In this document: piece after piece, positions 18,326-30,185 of the stretch
Position numbering within the stretch: position 1 is the stretch's first letter
How the letters are laid out: each line of letters opens with the position of its first letter
Notes under the pieces: model-generated
Databases searched by the model: none
Told to the model about the DNA's origin: nothing
The model's input: only the letters and a program-made list of their open reading frames with translations
Origin: Erwinia sp. OLFS4
Lineage (GTDB): Bacteria; Pseudomonadota; Gammaproteobacteria; Enterobacterales; Enterobacteriaceae
DNA length: 64,000 nucleotides
Assembly: GCF_002752165.1 (NCBI RefSeq)
Contig: NZ_MOMB01000001.1
Coordinates: 1-64,000 of the forward strand
Reading direction: 5' to 3'
Program-made: the position numbers and the translations under genes

Positions 18326-19610
18326 TCGGGTCGAGAATTTTCACGTAAGCCCCGGCACGCTGCTCCTGCATCCAGGTTTGCGCTTCTTCGGCAAACTTAC
18401 GGTTAAACAGCAGGCGGTAGGCACGTTCTTTTTGCGCCGCATCGGTCTTATCAACGCGACGGGTGTCAAGCAGCTGAATCAGGTGCCAGCCGTAAGAAGA
18501 GTGTACCGGCGCGCTTAGCTCGCCTTTTTTCAGCTTCAGCAGCGCATCACGGAAGGCCGGATCAAACATTTCCGGTGAACTCCAGCCGAGATCGCCACCC
18601 TGATTGGCAGAGCCAGGATCCTGTGAATATTCGCGGGCAGCGTTGGCAAAATCCAGCTTGTGACTGTGAATATCAGCAATGATCTGTTCCAGTTTGGCCC
18701 GTGCCTGATCGTCATTCATGACCGGTGAAGTTCGCAGCAGAATGTGTCGGGCATGCACTTCGGTAACCGACAGGCTTTTGCTGTTGTTGCGGATGTCGTT
18801 GACTTTAAGAATGTGAAAACCGACGCCGGAACGAATCGGACCGATAATGTCGCCTTTTTTCGCAGTAATCAGCGCCTGAGCAAACAGTGAAGGAATTTCC
18901 TGTAAGCGCCCCCAGCCCATGTTGCCGCCTTTAAGCGCTGCCGGGTCAGCAGAATAAGTGATGGCCAGCTTGCCAAAATCGTCACCTTTTTTGGCTTCAC
19001 CTACCAGCTGGCGAGCCAGCTTTTCCTGATCGTCAACCTGCTGCTGGTTCGGGTTTTCCGGCAGAGGTAGCAGAATCTGGCTCAGGTTAAATTCGGCACC
19101 GGCATCGTTCTGGTCGGAAACCTGCTTTGCCAGGGCATCCACTTCCTGTGGCAAAATAGTGATGCGACGGCGAACTTCGTTGTTACGAATTTCGGCAATC
19201 GCCATCTCTTTGCGGATTTGCTCGCGGTAGGTGTTGTAATTCATGCCATCGTAAGCCAGCCGGCTACGCAGCTGATCCATTGACATGTGATTTTGTCCGG
19301 CGATGTTGGCAATCGCCTGGTCCACCTGGGCATCACCGATTTGAACACCGGCCTGTTTTGCCATCTGTAGCAGAATCTGGTCGATCACCAGCTTTTCCAG
19401 GATCTGATGACGCAGCGTACGATCGTCCGGAAGCTGTTGACCTGCTTCACGCGCCTGATTTTTCACTGACTGCATCATGCCGTCAACGTCACTTTCCAAT
19501 ACCACACCGTTATTTACCACGGCGGCAACTTTATCAACTACTTGTGGGGCTGCTAACGCGACGTTAGCGCTAAGCGCCAGGCCGAGAATCAACATTCTCC
19601 AGATCTTCAT
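18315..19610 (-). CDS. surA: Periplasmic chaperone and peptidyl-prolyl isomerase SurA
   Basis: A 431-residue periplasmic chaperone that carries unfolded outer-membrane proteins to the BAM complex. The signal peptide (about residues 1-20, ending VALAAPQ) is followed by the N-terminal chaperone domain ([20 protein letters not shown]) and two parvulin domains ([11 protein letters not shown]...; [14 protein letters not shown]...[12 protein letters not shown]). It lies 52 bases downstream of lptD, one of its own clients. Confidence 0.98.
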   Translation of the reverse strand: MKIWRMLILGLALSANVALAAPQVVDKVAAVVNNGVVLESDVDGMMQSVKNQAREAGQQLPDDRTLRHQILEKLVIDQILLQMAKQAGVQIGDAQVDQAIANIAGQNHMSMDQLRSRLAYDGMNYNTYREQIRKEMAIAEIRNNEVRRRITILPQEVDALAKQVSDQNDAGAEFNLSQILLPLPENPNQQQVDDQEKLARQLVGEAKKGDDFGKLAITYSADPAALKGGNMGWGRLQEIPSLFAQALITAKKGDIIGPIRSGVGFHILKVNDIRNNSKSLSVTEVHARHILLRTSPVMNDDQARAKLEQIIADIHSHKLDFANAAREYSQDPGSANQGGDLGWSSPEMFDPAFRDALLKLKKGELSAPVHSSYGWHLIQLLDTRRVDKTDAAQKERAYRLLFNRKFAEEAQTWMQEQRAGAYVKILDPNAQ

Positions 19611-19662
19611 ACATTTTCCATTCGTTTGTCTGCACTGCAGGTTAACGGGTCAATCATCACAA

Positions 19663-22035
19663 TCAGAACGCGGGCTGGTAAGGCAGAATGCCCTGACGCA
19701 GCATCTTATCCGTGCCCAGACTGTAGTCAGGGCTCAGGCCGCGAAGTTCAATGTTGAACGATATTTTATTGTCATACTTACTTTCATTCCTGGTGTAATC
19801 CCAATTGGTGATCTTACGTTCGTAACCGATGCGAATAGCGTAACAGCAGGAGCTGTACTGTATGCCGAGCAGCTGATCGGCAGGTTGCCTTGCTTTCGTG
19901 TCATAATACCAGGCACCCACCACCGACCAGGCGTCAGCAATGGGCCAGCTGGCGGTAGTGCCGACCTGCGAAATACCCTGTTGATAGCCCGGGTTCTGGA
20001 TATTGGGCAACGTCGCCTGAATATATTTCGGGCTGGTATATCGGTAGTTCAGCTGTATCATTCGATCGGCATCGCGACGATACTCCAGCACCGCGTTACC
20101 GGTGGTGACGGTACTCAGCCGATCGTCATACTGTAAGCCCCCGCGCGTTGACCAGAAATCACTGATCTTCCAGTAGCTATCACCTGCCCAGACAACGCTG
20201 CCAGTGTTGTCTTTGTTGGCATCGTAGTAGCTGTTGCTCACGCCGGTACGCGATGGCGTGAACGAATAGATTTGACCAATGGAAGCGTTAAAACGTTCAA
20301 CCAGATTGTCATCATAAATTCGGGTGGTGACGCCGCTGGTGAGCTGATTGGCCGAGGCAATGCGATCCAGCCCGCTGTAGGTGCGGTCGCGGAACAGGCC
20401 GCTGTAGTCGCTTTGCAGCAGGGTGGAGTCGTAAATATTGATGTTGCTCTGGTTACGATAAGGGATATAGAGATACTGCAAACGCGGTTCCAGCGTTTGA
20501 GTGTAGCCCGGTGACCAGTTCATATCGCGGTCAAAAACCAGCTTACCGTCAGTCTTAAATTGTGGCATGACGCGGTTAACCGTGCCACGCAGCTGGTTAT
20601 TGCTGTCGGTCTGGCTATTGTACCAGTCAATGTCATTCTGCTGATAGTGAGTTGCCATCAGCCGGGTTTCGGTATTCAGGCTTGCCCAGCCATTGGACAG
20701 CGGCAGATTTAATGACGGTTCAATATGCAGGCGAGTAGCGTCCGGATAATCACCATTGACGTTGGTGAATTTGACTGCCTGGGCGTAAATATGGCTATCG
20801 AACGGCCCGATATTGTTTTTGTAGTAGTTCAGATCAAGCTGAGGTTCGGCACGGTAAACGTTATTGGGGCTGTTAATCTGAAAAACCTGAAATTGCTTGC
20901 TGGATAAGGTTGCGTCCCAGTTAGTATCGGCGTAGCCGAGGCTGAATTTTTGCGTGGCATAACCGTCGGTGGAGTTACCGTAGGTTGAGTCCAGATCGCT
21001 GAAATAGTAGGGATCGCTGACCCGGGTGTAGTCAACATTCAGCCGCCAGTGTTTGTCGTACACGCCGTTATGCAGCCAGTAGAACATCCAGCGTTTACTG
21101 CTGTCGGGATTTCCGGCGTACTGGCCGCTGTTAATGTTGTCGCGATAAACCTTATCCGTTCCCATGTAATCGAATTCCATCAGGCCGGTGCCAAGGCCGG
21201 TGAGATAACGGAATTCGTTTTGCAGCTGGAAACCGCGTTTTTCAATATAGTGCGGCGTAATGGTTGCGTCGGCCTGCGGGGCAATATTCCAGTAATAGGG
21301 CAAGGCAAATTCAAAACCGCTGGTATTGCCGAACTTGATATTAGGAATTAAAAAGCCCGAGCGACGGCGATCGCCAACCGGCAGCTGCAGGTAGGGACTG
21401 TAAAATACCGGGACAGAACCGATTTTAAAGCGGGCATTCCAGATTTCTGCCAGCTGCTCTTCACGGTCGTGAATGATCTCCGAACCCACGACGCTCCAGC
21501 TATTGCTGCCAGGCAGACAGGTGGTGAAGCTGCCGTTTTCGAGGATGGTATAGCGATTGTTACCGCGTAGCTTCATCTGATCGCCGTCACCGCGTCCCTG
21601 ACGACCGACCATCTGGTATTTGCCGTTCCAGACGTTGGTATCTTTGGTGTTCAGATTAGACCAGGCTTTCGGTCCGCGCAGGATCACCTGATTATCGTCG
21701 TAATGAACATGGCCCAGCGCATCCACGGTTCGCACCGGCGTGGTCTGGCCAGGCTGCGTTTTCTGATGCAGCTGAATTTCATCGGACTGCAGGCGGCTGT
21801 TGCCCTGCTGAACGTCAACGTTGCCATTGAAGACGGCATTATCCGGATAGTTACCGTCGGCTTTGTCAGACTTAATCGTCACCGGCAGGTTATTGGTATC
21901 ACCCTGCACCAGGGGACGGGTGTATTCCGGAACGCCAAGCATGCACTGTGACATCAGGTCATCGGCAAGTCCGTACTGGCTGTAGATTGCAGAGCCAATC
22001 AGCGTGGCCAGCAGGGTAGGTAAACGTTTTTTCAT
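19663..22035 (-). CDS. lptD: LPS-assembly outer-membrane protein LptD
   Basis: A 790-residue protein that with LptE inserts lipopolysaccharide into the outer leaflet of the outer membrane. The start is ATG 22035 ([15 protein letters not shown] signal peptide); a start four codons upstream is less likely. An N-terminal OstA/LptA-like beta-jellyroll (residues about 50-200) precedes a large beta-barrel. All four cysteines that make the functional disulfides are present: Cys31, Cys173 and the pair Cys730-Cys731 (YSSCCY). It is divergent from djlA and heads the surA-pdxA-rsmA-apaGH series. Confidence 0.98.
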   Translation of the reverse strand: MKKRLPTLLATLIGSAIYSQYGLADDLMSQCMLGVPEYTRPLVQGDTNNLPVTIKSDKADGNYPDNAVFNGNVDVQQGNSRLQSDEIQLHQKTQPGQTTPVRTVDALGHVHYDDNQVILRGPKAWSNLNTKDTNVWNGKYQMVGRQGRGDGDQMKLRGNNRYTILENGSFTTCLPGSNSWSVVGSEIIHDREEQLAEIWNARFKIGSVPVFYSPYLQLPVGDRRRSGFLIPNIKFGNTSGFEFALPYYWNIAPQADATITPHYIEKRGFQLQNEFRYLTGLGTGLMEFDYMGTDKVYRDNINSGQYAGNPDSSKRWMFYWLHNGVYDKHWRLNVDYTRVSDPYYFSDLDSTYGNSTDGYATQKFSLGYADTNWDATLSSKQFQVFQINSPNNVYRAEPQLDLNYYKNNIGPFDSHIYAQAVKFTNVNGDYPDATRLHIEPSLNLPLSNGWASLNTETRLMATHYQQNDIDWYNSQTDSNNQLRGTVNRVMPQFKTDGKLVFDRDMNWSPGYTQTLEPRLQYLYIPYRNQSNINIYDSTLLQSDYSGLFRDRTYSGLDRIASANQLTSGVTTRIYDDNLVERFNASIGQIYSFTPSRTGVSNSYYDANKDNTGSVVWAGDSYWKISDFWSTRGGLQYDDRLSTVTTGNAVLEYRRDADRMIQLNYRYTSPKYIQATLPNIQNPGYQQGISQVGTTASWPIADAWSVVGAWYYDTKARQPADQLLGIQYSSCCYAIRIGYERKITNWDYTRNESKYDNKISFNIELRGLSPDYSLGTDKMLRQGILPYQPAF

Positions 22036-22214
22036 ACGCGGTATCAAAATTCCGTGATAACTGGCTTCGGGCCGACAAACGGTCAGAGACTAACTCACTC
22101 AACAGCGTTGCGCTAGTGTTAATCCTTGCTTTCCACGTTGCCGTTAGGCACTGCGATAAATGACAGGTATGATAAAGCAATTTTTAGCCGGTTTCATGGC
22201 GAATTGAGGAGTTT

Positions 22215-23033
22215 ATGCGCTACTGGGGAAAAGTCATTGGTTTAGTCCTGGGTTCACTCAGCGGAGGCGGTTTCTGGGCAGTGGTGGTCGGGATAGCCAT
22301 CGGGCATTTTATTGATAAAGCGCTGTCGGGGCCGCGGCAGGGCTATTTTTCCAGCAATCAGACGCGGCAGTCGCTGTTTTTTCGCACCACCTTTCAGGTA
22401 ATGGGGCATCTGACGAAAGCGAAAGGCCGCGTGACGGACGTCGATATTCAGATGGCGACGCTGCAAATGGATCGCATGCAGTTACATGGTGAGGCACGTA
22501 CCGCCGCACAGCAGGCCTTTCGCGAAGGTAAACAAAGCGATTTTCCTTTGCGCGAAAAGCTGCGCGAATTAAAAAGCGTCTGTTTTGGTCGTTTTGACCT
22601 GATACGTATGTTTCTGGAAATTCAGATTCAGGCGGCCTTTGCTGATGGTCAGCTGCATCCTAATGAACGCCAGGTTCTTTTCGTTATTGCGGAAGAGCTG
22701 GGAATTTCACGGCTGCAGTTTGAGCAGTTCCTGCGCATGATGACCAGTGGCCAGCATTTTGGCGCAGGCGGTCAGCAGCAGGGGCATCAGGGCCGCTATC
22801 AGCAGTCGTCACAAGGCCCCACGCTGCAGGATGCCTGCAGTGTGCTCGGCGTCAAACCGGATGATGACAATACCACCGTTAAACGCGCCTACCGGAAACT
22901 GATGAGTGAACATCATCCGGATAAGCTGGTGGCAAAAGGGCTGCCGCCGCAAATGATGGAAATGGCCAAACAAAAAGCGCAGAAAATTCAGGCTGCCTAC
23001 GATCTTATCCGCAGAGAACGCGGGCTGAAATAA
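22215..23033 (+). CDS. djlA: Membrane-anchored DnaJ-like co-chaperone DjlA
   Basis: A 272-residue co-chaperone of DnaK. A single N-terminal membrane segment with a Gly-rich face ([20 protein letters not shown]) anchors it. A TerB-like central domain follows, then a Gln/Gly linker ([18 protein letters not shown]) and a C-terminal J domain with the HPD motif at residues 234-236. In E. coli overproduction induces capsule synthesis through Rcs. The start has a GAGGAG site. Divergent from lptD, convergent with rluA (18 bases apart). Confidence 0.96.
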   Translation: MRYWGKVIGLVLGSLSGGGFWAVVVGIAIGHFIDKALSGPRQGYFSSNQTRQSLFFRTTFQVMGHLTKAKGRVTDVDIQMATLQMDRMQLHGEARTAAQQAFREGKQSDFPLREKLRELKSVCFGRFDLIRMFLEIQIQAAFADGQLHPNERQVLFVIAEELGISRLQFEQFLRMMTSGQHFGAGGQQQGHQGRYQQSSQGPTLQDACSVLGVKPDDDNTTVKRAYRKLMSEHHPDKLVAKGLPPQMMEMAKQKAQKIQAAYDLIRRERGLK

Positions 23034-23051
23034 ACCGGCGCTGCCAGCGGA

Positions 23052-23705
23052 TTAAAAGGGCGCGGGCTGACGAAAAGTCATTGGCGTGCCATAGTGGGGA
23101 TGGGTAATCGTCAGTGATTCTGCGTGCAGCTGCAGGCTGGATGCCATCGCCAGGGCCTGTGGCGGTGCGTAAAAACCGTCACCGAGAATCGGATGACCAA
23201 TCGCCAGCATATGCACACGTAGCTGATGAGAACGGCCGGTAATCGGTTTCAGCCTGATGCGGGCACTGTTGTCATTATCCCGCGCCAGCAGTAACCATTC
23301 AGTCTGGGCAGGCTTGCCGGTTTCAAAACACACTTTCTGTTTTGGCCGGTTTGGCCAGTCGCATATCAGGGGTAAATCAACCTGTCCTTGTTCTGCCTGT
23401 GGGTGACCCCAGATTCGTGCAACATAGGTTTTTTGCGGTTCGCGTTCACGGAACTGGCGCTTAAGTTCACGTTCTGCCGCTTTTGTTAATGCGACGACCA
23501 GCACTCCGCTGGTGGCCATATCGAGACGGTGAACCGACTCTGCCTGTGGAAAATCCCGCTGGATGCGCGTCATGATACTGTCACTGTGTTCGGCAAGACG
23601 GCCGGGGACTGACAGCAAACCGCCAGGTTTATTGACCACCATAATATGCTGATCCTGATAGAGGATGTGTAGCCAGGGATCCTGTGGCGGCCGGTAAGGC
23701 TGCAT
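23052..23705 (-). CDS. rluA: Dual-specificity 23S rRNA (U746) / tRNA (U32) pseudouridine synthase
   Basis: A 217-residue RluA-family pseudouridine synthase. The catalytic Asp62 lies in the signature ESVHRLDMATSGVLV, and PITGRSHQLRVHM is the second conserved block. There is no S4 domain, as in E. coli RluA (219 residues). The stop of rapA lies 110 bases upstream, with a hairpin in the gap. Confidence 0.96.
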   Translation of the reverse strand: MQPYRPPQDPWLHILYQDQHIMVVNKPGGLLSVPGRLAEHSDSIMTRIQRDFPQAESVHRLDMATSGVLVVALTKAAERELKRQFREREPQKTYVARIWGHPQAEQGQVDLPLICDWPNRPKQKVCFETGKPAQTEWLLLARDNDNSARIRLKPITGRSHQLRVHMLAIGHPILGDGFYAPPQALAMASSLQLHAESLTITHPHYGTPMTFRQPAPF

Positions 23706-23725
23706 TGTTATTCTCTCTCATTAGT

Positions 23726-23755
23726 GATGCCGGCTCCCCGCAGGGAGCCGGCATC
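23726..23755 (-). terminator. 13-bp perfect hairpin between rapA and rluA
   Basis: GATGCCGGCTCCC (23726-23738) pairs perfectly with GGGAGCCGGCATC (23743-23755) around a 4-base loop. Its position 3' of rapA suggests a transcription end or an mRNA-stabilising stem. No T-run follows on the minus strand, so full intrinsic termination is uncertain. Confidence 0.5.
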
Positions 23756-23815
23756 AGCGTTAATCGCCTGACTGGCGACAGTGCATACGTCTATTTTGCC
23801 TGGCAGACCGCCGCG

Positions 23816-26722
23816 CTACTGGTGGGTCACCACCACCAGCCGCAGTGCGTCCAGTCGCCAGCTGGCTTCACTCAGGCTGGCAAGTACCTGCTGACGATTG
23901 GTTTCCAGCGCGGCAACTTCGTCATCACGGATATTCGGGTTAACCGCCCTGAGGGCTTCCAGCCGGTTAAGTTCGGCGCTGAGGGTTTCATCCGCCTCAC
24001 GACTGGCCTCGTCAATTATGGTCTGCGCGGCGCTGGCTATCCGGCTTTCCCCTTGCGTCAGAATCTGATGAACCTGCTGCTGTAGCGCATTCACCAGCTT
24101 GCTGCCGGTATGACGATTAACCGGATTCAGCTGACGGTTGAAGCTTTCAAATTCGACTTTGGCCGCAAGATCGTTGCCGTTGCTATCAAGCAGCAGGCGC
24201 ACCGGGGTTGGCGGCAGAAACCGTGTCAGCTGTAGCTGCCTCGGTGCCTGGGCTTCTACCACGTAGATCAGTTCGACCAGCAGGGTGCCGACCGGTAACG
24301 CTTTATTTTTTAGCAGTGACAGGGCGCAGCTACCGGTTTCGCCAGCGAGGATCAGATCCAGCCCGTTCAGGATCAGCGGATGTTCCCAGCTGATATATTG
24401 CGCATCTTCACGACTGAGTGCCTGATTGCGATCGAAGGTTATCGTACAACCTTCTTCCGGTAATCCGGGAAAATCCGGCACCAGCATGTGGTCGGACGGG
24501 GTCAGAACCAGCAGATTATCGCTGCGGTCTTCCTGATTGATACCAACAATATCAAACAGATTGAGTGCAAAGTTCACCAGTTCAATATGGTTGTCCTGCT
24601 GCGCAATTTGCATGGCCAGTTGCTGGGCCTGTTCGCCGCCGTTTGAATGCAGTTCCAGCAAACGGTCGCGTCCTTGTTCCAGCTGTTGCCTTAACTGATT
24701 ATGCTGCTGGCGGCAGGTCTGAATAAAGGTATCCAGCCCGGCGTCGTTCTGCGGATCTGCCAGGAAGCCGATCAGTGAGTCATAGACCTGATCGTAGAGG
24801 GTACGCCCGCCAGGACAGGTATGTTCAAAGGCATCCAGCCCTTCGTGGTACCAGCGCAGTAACACCGCCTGAGCAGTTTTTTCCAGATAAGGCACCTGGA
24901 TCTGGATGTCATGTGCCTGTCCGATGCGATCCAGCCGGCCGATGCGCTGTTCCAGCAGGTCGGGATTAAAGGGTAAATCAAACATCACCATCTGACTGGC
25001 AAACTGAAAATTGCGGCCTTCCGAGCCAATTTCTGAACATAACAGTACCTGGGCGCCTTCTTCTTCGGCAGCAAACCAGGCGGCCGCGCGATCGCGTTCA
25101 ATAATAGACAGACCTTCATGGAATACTGCCGCGCGAATACCTTCCCGTTCACGCAGGACTTGTTCAAGCTGAAGTGCCGTTTCCGCCCGGGCACAAATGA
25201 CCAGAACTTTTTGCTGACGGTTACTGGTAAGAAAACCCATCAGCCAGTCAACGCGGGGATCGAAGTGCCACCAGGTGGCGTTTTCTTTTTCCAGTGCCTG
25301 GTATATTTGCTCCGGATAGAGCATATCGCGCGCGCGTTGCTGAAGGTTTTGCGTACCATGCATAATGCCTGAGACGTTCATTGCCGTCTGATACTGGCTG
25401 GGCAGCGGCAGCCGGATGGCATGCAGCTGACGGTGTGGAAACCCCTTCACGCCGCTGCGGGTATTGCGAAACAGGACCCGGCTGGTGCCATGGCGATCCA
25501 TCAGCATGGCAATCAGTTCACGCCGCGCCGCCGTTTTGCCTTCACCTTGTCCATTGGCAACCTGAAGCAGCGGTTCAATGTCCTGCTCGCCGACCAGATC
25601 GTTGAGACGGTTGAGTGCCTGCTGATCGAGGGTTTTATCCGCCAGCAGGTCGGCGACGGCATCCGCCACCGGACGGTAATTTTTCTGCTCGGCAATAAAC
25701 TGCTGAAAATCATGAAAACGATCCGGATCGAGCAGACGCAGGCGGGCAAAATGGCTCTCCATACCGAGCTGTTCCGGGGTGGCGGTTAGCAGCAGAACGC
25801 CGGGGATTTGCTGCGCTAGCTGTTCAATTACCTGATATTCCGCACTGGGATTATTGCCTTCCCAGGCCAGATGATGGGCTTCATCCACCACCATTAAGTC
25901 CCAGTCTGCGTGGCTTAATAGCGCAAGACGTTGCTGGTTTTCTTTGACGAAATCCAGCGAGCAGATGATCAGCTGTTCGGTATCGAAGGGATTGGCACTG
26001 TCCTGCTGCGCTTCGGCGTAACGTTCATTGTCAAACAGCGCAAAGCGCAGATTAAAACGGCGCAGCATCTCCACCAGCCACTGATGCTGTAAGGTTTCCG
26101 GGACGATAATCACTACCCGGCTGGCGCGTCCTGCCAGCAGCTGCTGGTGGATTATCATGCCAGCTTCAATGGTTTTGCCCAGACCCACTTCGTCTGCCAG
26201 TAATACACGGGGAGCATGGCGACGACCAACATCATGCGCAATATGCAGCTGATGGGGGATCAGACTGGTACGCATACCGCGCAGTCCGCTAATATTCAGC
26301 CTGTACTGCTGGCTCTGATAGCGGCGGGCGCGGTAACGCAGGGCAAAGCGTTCCATTCTGTCGAGTTGTCCGGCGAACAACCTGTCCTGTGGCTTGTTAA
26401 ACATCAACTTGCTGTCGAGCATGACCTCGCGCAATGTCACATGCTGTTCACCGCTATCGCAGCGGGTGCCGAGGTAGGTGAGCACGCCATCTTCCTCTTT
26501 GACTTCTTCAACCTCCAGCTGCCAGCCTTCATGGCTGGTAATGGTATCGCCAGGATTGAACATCACGCGGGTCACCGGGGAGTCTTTTCGCGCATACAGC
26601 CGGCTTTCGCCGGTGGCGGGAAACAGCAGGGTTACCATGCGCGTATCGACGGCAACTACCGTCCCTAATCCCAGTTCGCTTTCCGTGTCGCTAATCCAGC
26701 GCTGACCAAGTGTAAATGGCAT
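23816..26722 (-). CDS. rapA: RNA polymerase-associated SWI/SNF ATPase RapA (HepA)
   Basis: A 968-residue Swi2/Snf2-type ATPase, the same length as E. coli RapA, that binds core RNA polymerase and promotes its recycling after transcription. N-terminal Tudor-like domains (residues 1-105) precede the helicase core: Walker [14 protein letters not shown] (Lys183), DEAH box 280-283, and the C-terminal helicase motif [11 protein letters not shown]. The gene is intact and lies downstream of polB in the same direction, 140 bases away. Confidence 0.98.
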   Translation of the reverse strand: MPFTLGQRWISDTESELGLGTVVAVDTRMVTLLFPATGESRLYARKDSPVTRVMFNPGDTITSHEGWQLEVEEVKEEDGVLTYLGTRCDSGEQHVTLREVMLDSKLMFNKPQDRLFAGQLDRMERFALRYRARRYQSQQYRLNISGLRGMRTSLIPHQLHIAHDVGRRHAPRVLLADEVGLGKTIEAGMIIHQQLLAGRASRVVIIVPETLQHQWLVEMLRRFNLRFALFDNERYAEAQQDSANPFDTEQLIICSLDFVKENQQRLALLSHADWDLMVVDEAHHLAWEGNNPSAEYQVIEQLAQQIPGVLLLTATPEQLGMESHFARLRLLDPDRFHDFQQFIAEQKNYRPVADAVADLLADKTLDQQALNRLNDLVGEQDIEPLLQVANGQGEGKTAARRELIAMLMDRHGTSRVLFRNTRSGVKGFPHRQLHAIRLPLPSQYQTAMNVSGIMHGTQNLQQRARDMLYPEQIYQALEKENATWWHFDPRVDWLMGFLTSNRQQKVLVICARAETALQLEQVLREREGIRAAVFHEGLSIIERDRAAAWFAAEEEGAQVLLCSEIGSEGRNFQFASQMVMFDLPFNPDLLEQRIGRLDRIGQAHDIQIQVPYLEKTAQAVLLRWYHEGLDAFEHTCPGGRTLYDQVYDSLIGFLADPQNDAGLDTFIQTCRQQHNQLRQQLEQGRDRLLELHSNGGEQAQQLAMQIAQQDNHIELVNFALNLFDIVGINQEDRSDNLLVLTPSDHMLVPDFPGLPEEGCTITFDRNQALSREDAQYISWEHPLILNGLDLILAGETGSCALSLLKNKALPVGTLLVELIYVVEAQAPRQLQLTRFLPPTPVRLLLDSNGNDLAAKVEFESFNRQLNPVNRHTGSKLVNALQQQVHQILTQGESRIASAAQTIIDEASREADETLSAELNRLEALRAVNPNIRDDEVAALETNRQQVLASLSEASWRLDALRLVVVTHQ

Positions 26723-26862
26723 AAATAATTAACTCAGTTCTCGTTTTGTCGGTGCAGGCAACGGCCTGAACGCCTGGCATCATTGCCGGCTGATGTGAAA
26801 GATGGGGTTATCCGTTGCAGGAAGGGCGCTATGGTACTGGAAGGCAGCGCGTTCGTCACCTG

Positions 26863-29223
26863 TCAAAAAAGCCCCAACTGACCGGTAATCAGTGTAGCAA
26901 AATCTTCGTTTAAGAACGGCAGGATACCGTCAGCAACCGGTTGTAACTGACGGGTCAGATAATGATCATAGTCAATCGGCGTGCTGCGGCGTTCCAGCGG
27001 TTCCGGCCCGCTGGTACACATCAGATAGCGGATGCGTCCGCCGTTCTGATACCGCAGCGGCCGCCCCAGCCGCTGATTTTCGTCATCGGCAATGCGGGCG
27101 GCGCGAACGTGAGGCGGGACATTACGCTGATATTCGCTCAGCGGGCGACGCAGACGTTTGCTGTATACCAGCCGATCGTCAAGCTTACCGGCAAGTAAAT
27201 CCTGAACGGTGCTGAGCAGATACGCCTGCCACGGCTCACCGCGAAAAATACGCTGGTACAGGGTCTGCTGGAACTGTTGTGCCAGCGGCGTCCAGTCGGT
27301 ACGTACACTTTCCAGTCCTTTAAATACCATGCGCTCTTCACCCTGGCGGCGAATCAGGCCGGCATAGCGTTTTTTACTGCCTTGTTCGGCGCCGCGAATC
27401 GTGGGCATCAGAAAGCGGCAATAATGGGTTTCATACTCCAGCTCCAGCGCGCTGGTCAGATTCAGCGTCTGGTGCAGATGCTGCTGCCACCACTGGTTAA
27501 CATGGCTCACCAGCTGCTGGCCGATGGCATCGGCGGCCGCTTCATCGTGTGCCGATTTCAGCCAGACGAAGGTCGAGTCGGTATCGCCATAGATGACGTC
27601 AAAACCCTGCTGTTCAATCAGCTTGCGCGTCTGCTGCATGATTTCGTGGCCTCGCAGGGTAATTGATGAGGCAAGACGCGGGTCAAAGAAGCGACAGGCG
27701 CTGGTACCGAGTACCCCATAAAAGGCGTTCATAATGATCTTCAGCGCCTGCGACAGAGGTTTATTGCCCTGTTTTTTTGCCTGTTCGCGTCCCTGCCAGA
27801 TTTGACTGACGATTGCCGGCAGACAGTGATGCTGACGCGAAAAACGGGCGCCACGGAAGCCGGCAACCGAATGGCTGTCGTCAGGCTGGGCCAGCCCTTC
27901 GGTTAAGCCGACCGGATCGATAAGAAAAGTGCGAATGATCGCCGGATAAAGGCTTTTATAATCCAGCACCAGCACCGATTCGTAGAGTCCGGGGCGCGAA
28001 TCCATTACGTAGCCGCCGGGGCTGGCTTGCGGGGCGATTTCACCCAGATTCGGTGCCACGAAACCGCTGCGATGCATGCGCGGCAGATAAAGATGACTGA
28101 AGGCCGCAACAGAGCCGCCGTGGCGGTCAGCTGGCAGCCCGTTGACGCTGGCCCGTTCCAGTAAAAAAGGAATAAGCTCAGTCTGCTGAAAAATGCGGGT
28201 AACCAGCTCACAGTCTTTCAGGTTATAACGTGCCAGCGCTGGCTTGTCTTCGGCGAAACGGCGATCAATTTCTTCCATACGTTGCCAGGGATTATCAATT
28301 GCCTTGCCTTCGCCCAGCAAGGCCTGCGCCACACTTTCCAGACTGAAGGATTCGAAATTCCAGAAGGCCGATCTTAGCCCTTCGATACCGTCAATGACCA
28401 GACGTCCTGCGGCCTGTGCAAAAAATACGCCGGGTTTAAAACCGTGTTCACGCCACGCCAGCGGCTGGCCATCGCGGCCTAAATTCAGCGTCACGCCATA
28501 GCGGTCAGCCTGTTTTTGTAGCACCCGCAGGTCAAACTGCACCAGATTCCAGCCGATAATTACATCGGGATCGTGGCGAATAAACCAGTCATTCAGTGCG
28601 GCCAGCAGTGCCGGACGGCTGGGATAAAAAGTCAGGTTAATTTCACTGTTGCTGTTGCTGCCGTTTGCCGGCCCCAGCATCAACACATCACGCTGTCCGC
28701 AGCCTTGCAGACCAATACAGTACAGCTCGCCGTGACGGCTGGTTTCGATATCCAGTGACACCCATTTTAGCGCTGGCCGGTAGTCTGCATTGGCTTTTAG
28801 CTGCACTGCGATGCTGCCATCTGCCTGACGTCGCTGGCTGACTGAAACCGGCGCAGTGATAAAACGCTCCATCAGATAGCGATCGGGCGGCCGGATATCC
28901 GCTTCATAGACCGTCACACCGGCTTGCCGCAGCTGCTTTTCCAGTCTGAGTAACTGGCGGTACTGGGAGCAGTAAAGCCCGACGACCGGCCTGTGATGAA
29001 AATCTTTTAGCTGTAGCGGCGCAAAATGAAAATGGTGTTCATGTTGCAGACATTTTTGCGCTAGCGCCTGCTGGCTGGCGGGAATAAACGCAACGGATTG
29101 CTGACCGGGCAGAACCAGCCGTTGTGCACCCTGATCGGTTGCCAGCCAGAACGTCACTTCGGTCCCCGCTGGCGTGTCACGCCAGTGGCGGGTTAGCACA
29201 AACCCAGCGAAATCTTGCGTCAT
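26863..29223 (-). CDS. polB: DNA polymerase II (SOS-induced)
   Basis: A 786-residue family B polymerase used in replication restart and translesion synthesis. The exonuclease motif is SLDIETS (Asp158, Glu160). Polymerase motif A is [13 protein letters not shown] and motif C is YGDTDS (545-550), with KKRYAGL nearby. The C-terminal QLGLF is the beta-clamp-binding peptide. A LexA box lies 33 bases upstream of the ATG, so SOS control is expected. In E. coli araDABC follows on the promoter side; here yabI is directly adjacent. Confidence 0.98.
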   Translation of the reverse strand: MTQDFAGFVLTRHWRDTPAGTEVTFWLATDQGAQRLVLPGQQSVAFIPASQQALAQKCLQHEHHFHFAPLQLKDFHHRPVVGLYCSQYRQLLRLEKQLRQAGVTVYEADIRPPDRYLMERFITAPVSVSQRRQADGSIAVQLKANADYRPALKWVSLDIETSRHGELYCIGLQGCGQRDVLMLGPANGSNSNSEINLTFYPSRPALLAALNDWFIRHDPDVIIGWNLVQFDLRVLQKQADRYGVTLNLGRDGQPLAWREHGFKPGVFFAQAAGRLVIDGIEGLRSAFWNFESFSLESVAQALLGEGKAIDNPWQRMEEIDRRFAEDKPALARYNLKDCELVTRIFQQTELIPFLLERASVNGLPADRHGGSVAAFSHLYLPRMHRSGFVAPNLGEIAPQASPGGYVMDSRPGLYESVLVLDYKSLYPAIIRTFLIDPVGLTEGLAQPDDSHSVAGFRGARFSRQHHCLPAIVSQIWQGREQAKKQGNKPLSQALKIIMNAFYGVLGTSACRFFDPRLASSITLRGHEIMQQTRKLIEQQGFDVIYGDTDSTFVWLKSAHDEAAADAIGQQLVSHVNQWWQQHLHQTLNLTSALELEYETHYCRFLMPTIRGAEQGSKKRYAGLIRRQGEERMVFKGLESVRTDWTPLAQQFQQTLYQRIFRGEPWQAYLLSTVQDLLAGKLDDRLVYSKRLRRPLSEYQRNVPPHVRAARIADDENQRLGRPLRYQNGGRIRYLMCTSGPEPLERRSTPIDYDHYLTRQLQPVADGILPFLNEDFATLITGQLGLF

Positions 29224-29253
29224 GAAAAGGTCATTACACTGTGGATAGATATG

Positions 29254-29273
29254 GTCTGTTTATTTATACAGTA
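29254..29273 (-). promoter_or_regulatory. LexA (SOS) box upstream of polB
   Basis: CTGTTTATTTATACAG at 29256-29271 fits the LexA consensus CTG-N10-CAG, with the expected AT-rich core and TA flank on the right. It lies 33 bases upstream of the polB start. polB (dinA) is a known LexA target in E. coli, which makes this assignment strong. Confidence 0.88.
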
Positions 29274-29417
29274 TTATTCGCCGTTGGCAAAGTGGCATCA
29301 GGTTACCGCTGACGGCTGGACGATAATCCCACTGACGGGGTTTCTCAGAGTAAGACGGCTTGACCGCCGGACGGCTAGCCGTGACAATTGCGTCCTTATT
29401 TTTTGGGGTATGATGTG

Positions 29418-30185
29418 ATGGAAGCCTGGCTCGAACATTTAATTACGCAGTCTGCTGGCTGGGCACTGTTTGCTATTGCGCTGGTGGTTTTTTTCGAATC
29501 ATTGGCGCTACTGGGGTTGCTGATGCCGGGCACGGTGCTGATGGCCACGTTTGGCGCACTAATTGGCAGTGATAAGCTCGCGCTTTATCCAGCCTGGCTG
29601 GTGGCGACCCTGGCCTGTATGGCCGGTGACTGGGTTTCCTGGTTGATCGGTCAGCGCTTTAAAGGGCCACTGCATCGCTGCTCGTTAATCCAGCGCTATC
29701 GCCATTTGATGGATAAAGCAGAACAGGCATTGCATCAGCACAGCCTGTTTACCATTATTATCGGGCGATTTGTCGGCCCGACCAGGGCGGTTATTCCGCT
29801 GGTGGCAGGGATGCTTGAGCTGCCGGCCTCCCGATTTGTGTTGCCGAATCTGGTGGCCTGCCTGTTCTGGCCGCCGCTCTATTTTATGCCGGGTATTCTG
29901 GCGGGCGTGGCGATCGATATCCCTTCTGACGCACAGAGTGGTCTGTTTAAGTGGTTGCTGTTGGTGGTGGCATTACTGGTCTGGCTGGCGCTCTGGTTGT
30001 GCTGGCGCTGGCTGCGTGGCGAAAAACAGGCTGACTGGGCCAGCGGCTGGCTTTGTCGCTCGCGCCTGCGCTGGCTTGCACCGCTGATGCTGCTGGTGGC
30101 CACCCTTGCGCTGATCGCCGGGGCGTTTCATCCGCTGACCCCGACTTTTTTGCATCTGCTGCGCCAGGTTTTTATCGGCGGCTGA
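29418..30185 (+). CDS. yabI: DedA-family inner-membrane protein YabI
   Basis: A 255-residue polytopic inner-membrane protein of the DedA/SNARE-associated family. DedA members act in membrane homeostasis and some flip lipid carriers. Hydrophobic segments alternate with the family motifs [30 protein letters not shown] and [16 protein letters not shown]. The ATG at 29418 is preceded by GGGGT and matches the E. coli start; the ORF opens ten codons earlier. Its last 14 bases overlap the end of the convergent thiQ. Confidence 0.92.
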   Translation: MEAWLEHLITQSAGWALFAIALVVFFESLALLGLLMPGTVLMATFGALIGSDKLALYPAWLVATLACMAGDWVSWLIGQRFKGPLHRCSLIQRYRHLMDKAEQALHQHSLFTIIIGRFVGPTRAVIPLVAGMLELPASRFVLPNLVACLFWPPLYFMPGILAGVAIDIPSDAQSGLFKWLLLVVALLVWLALWLCWRWLRGEKQADWASGWLCRSRLRWLAPLMLLVATLALIAGAFHPLTPTFLHLLRQVFIGG

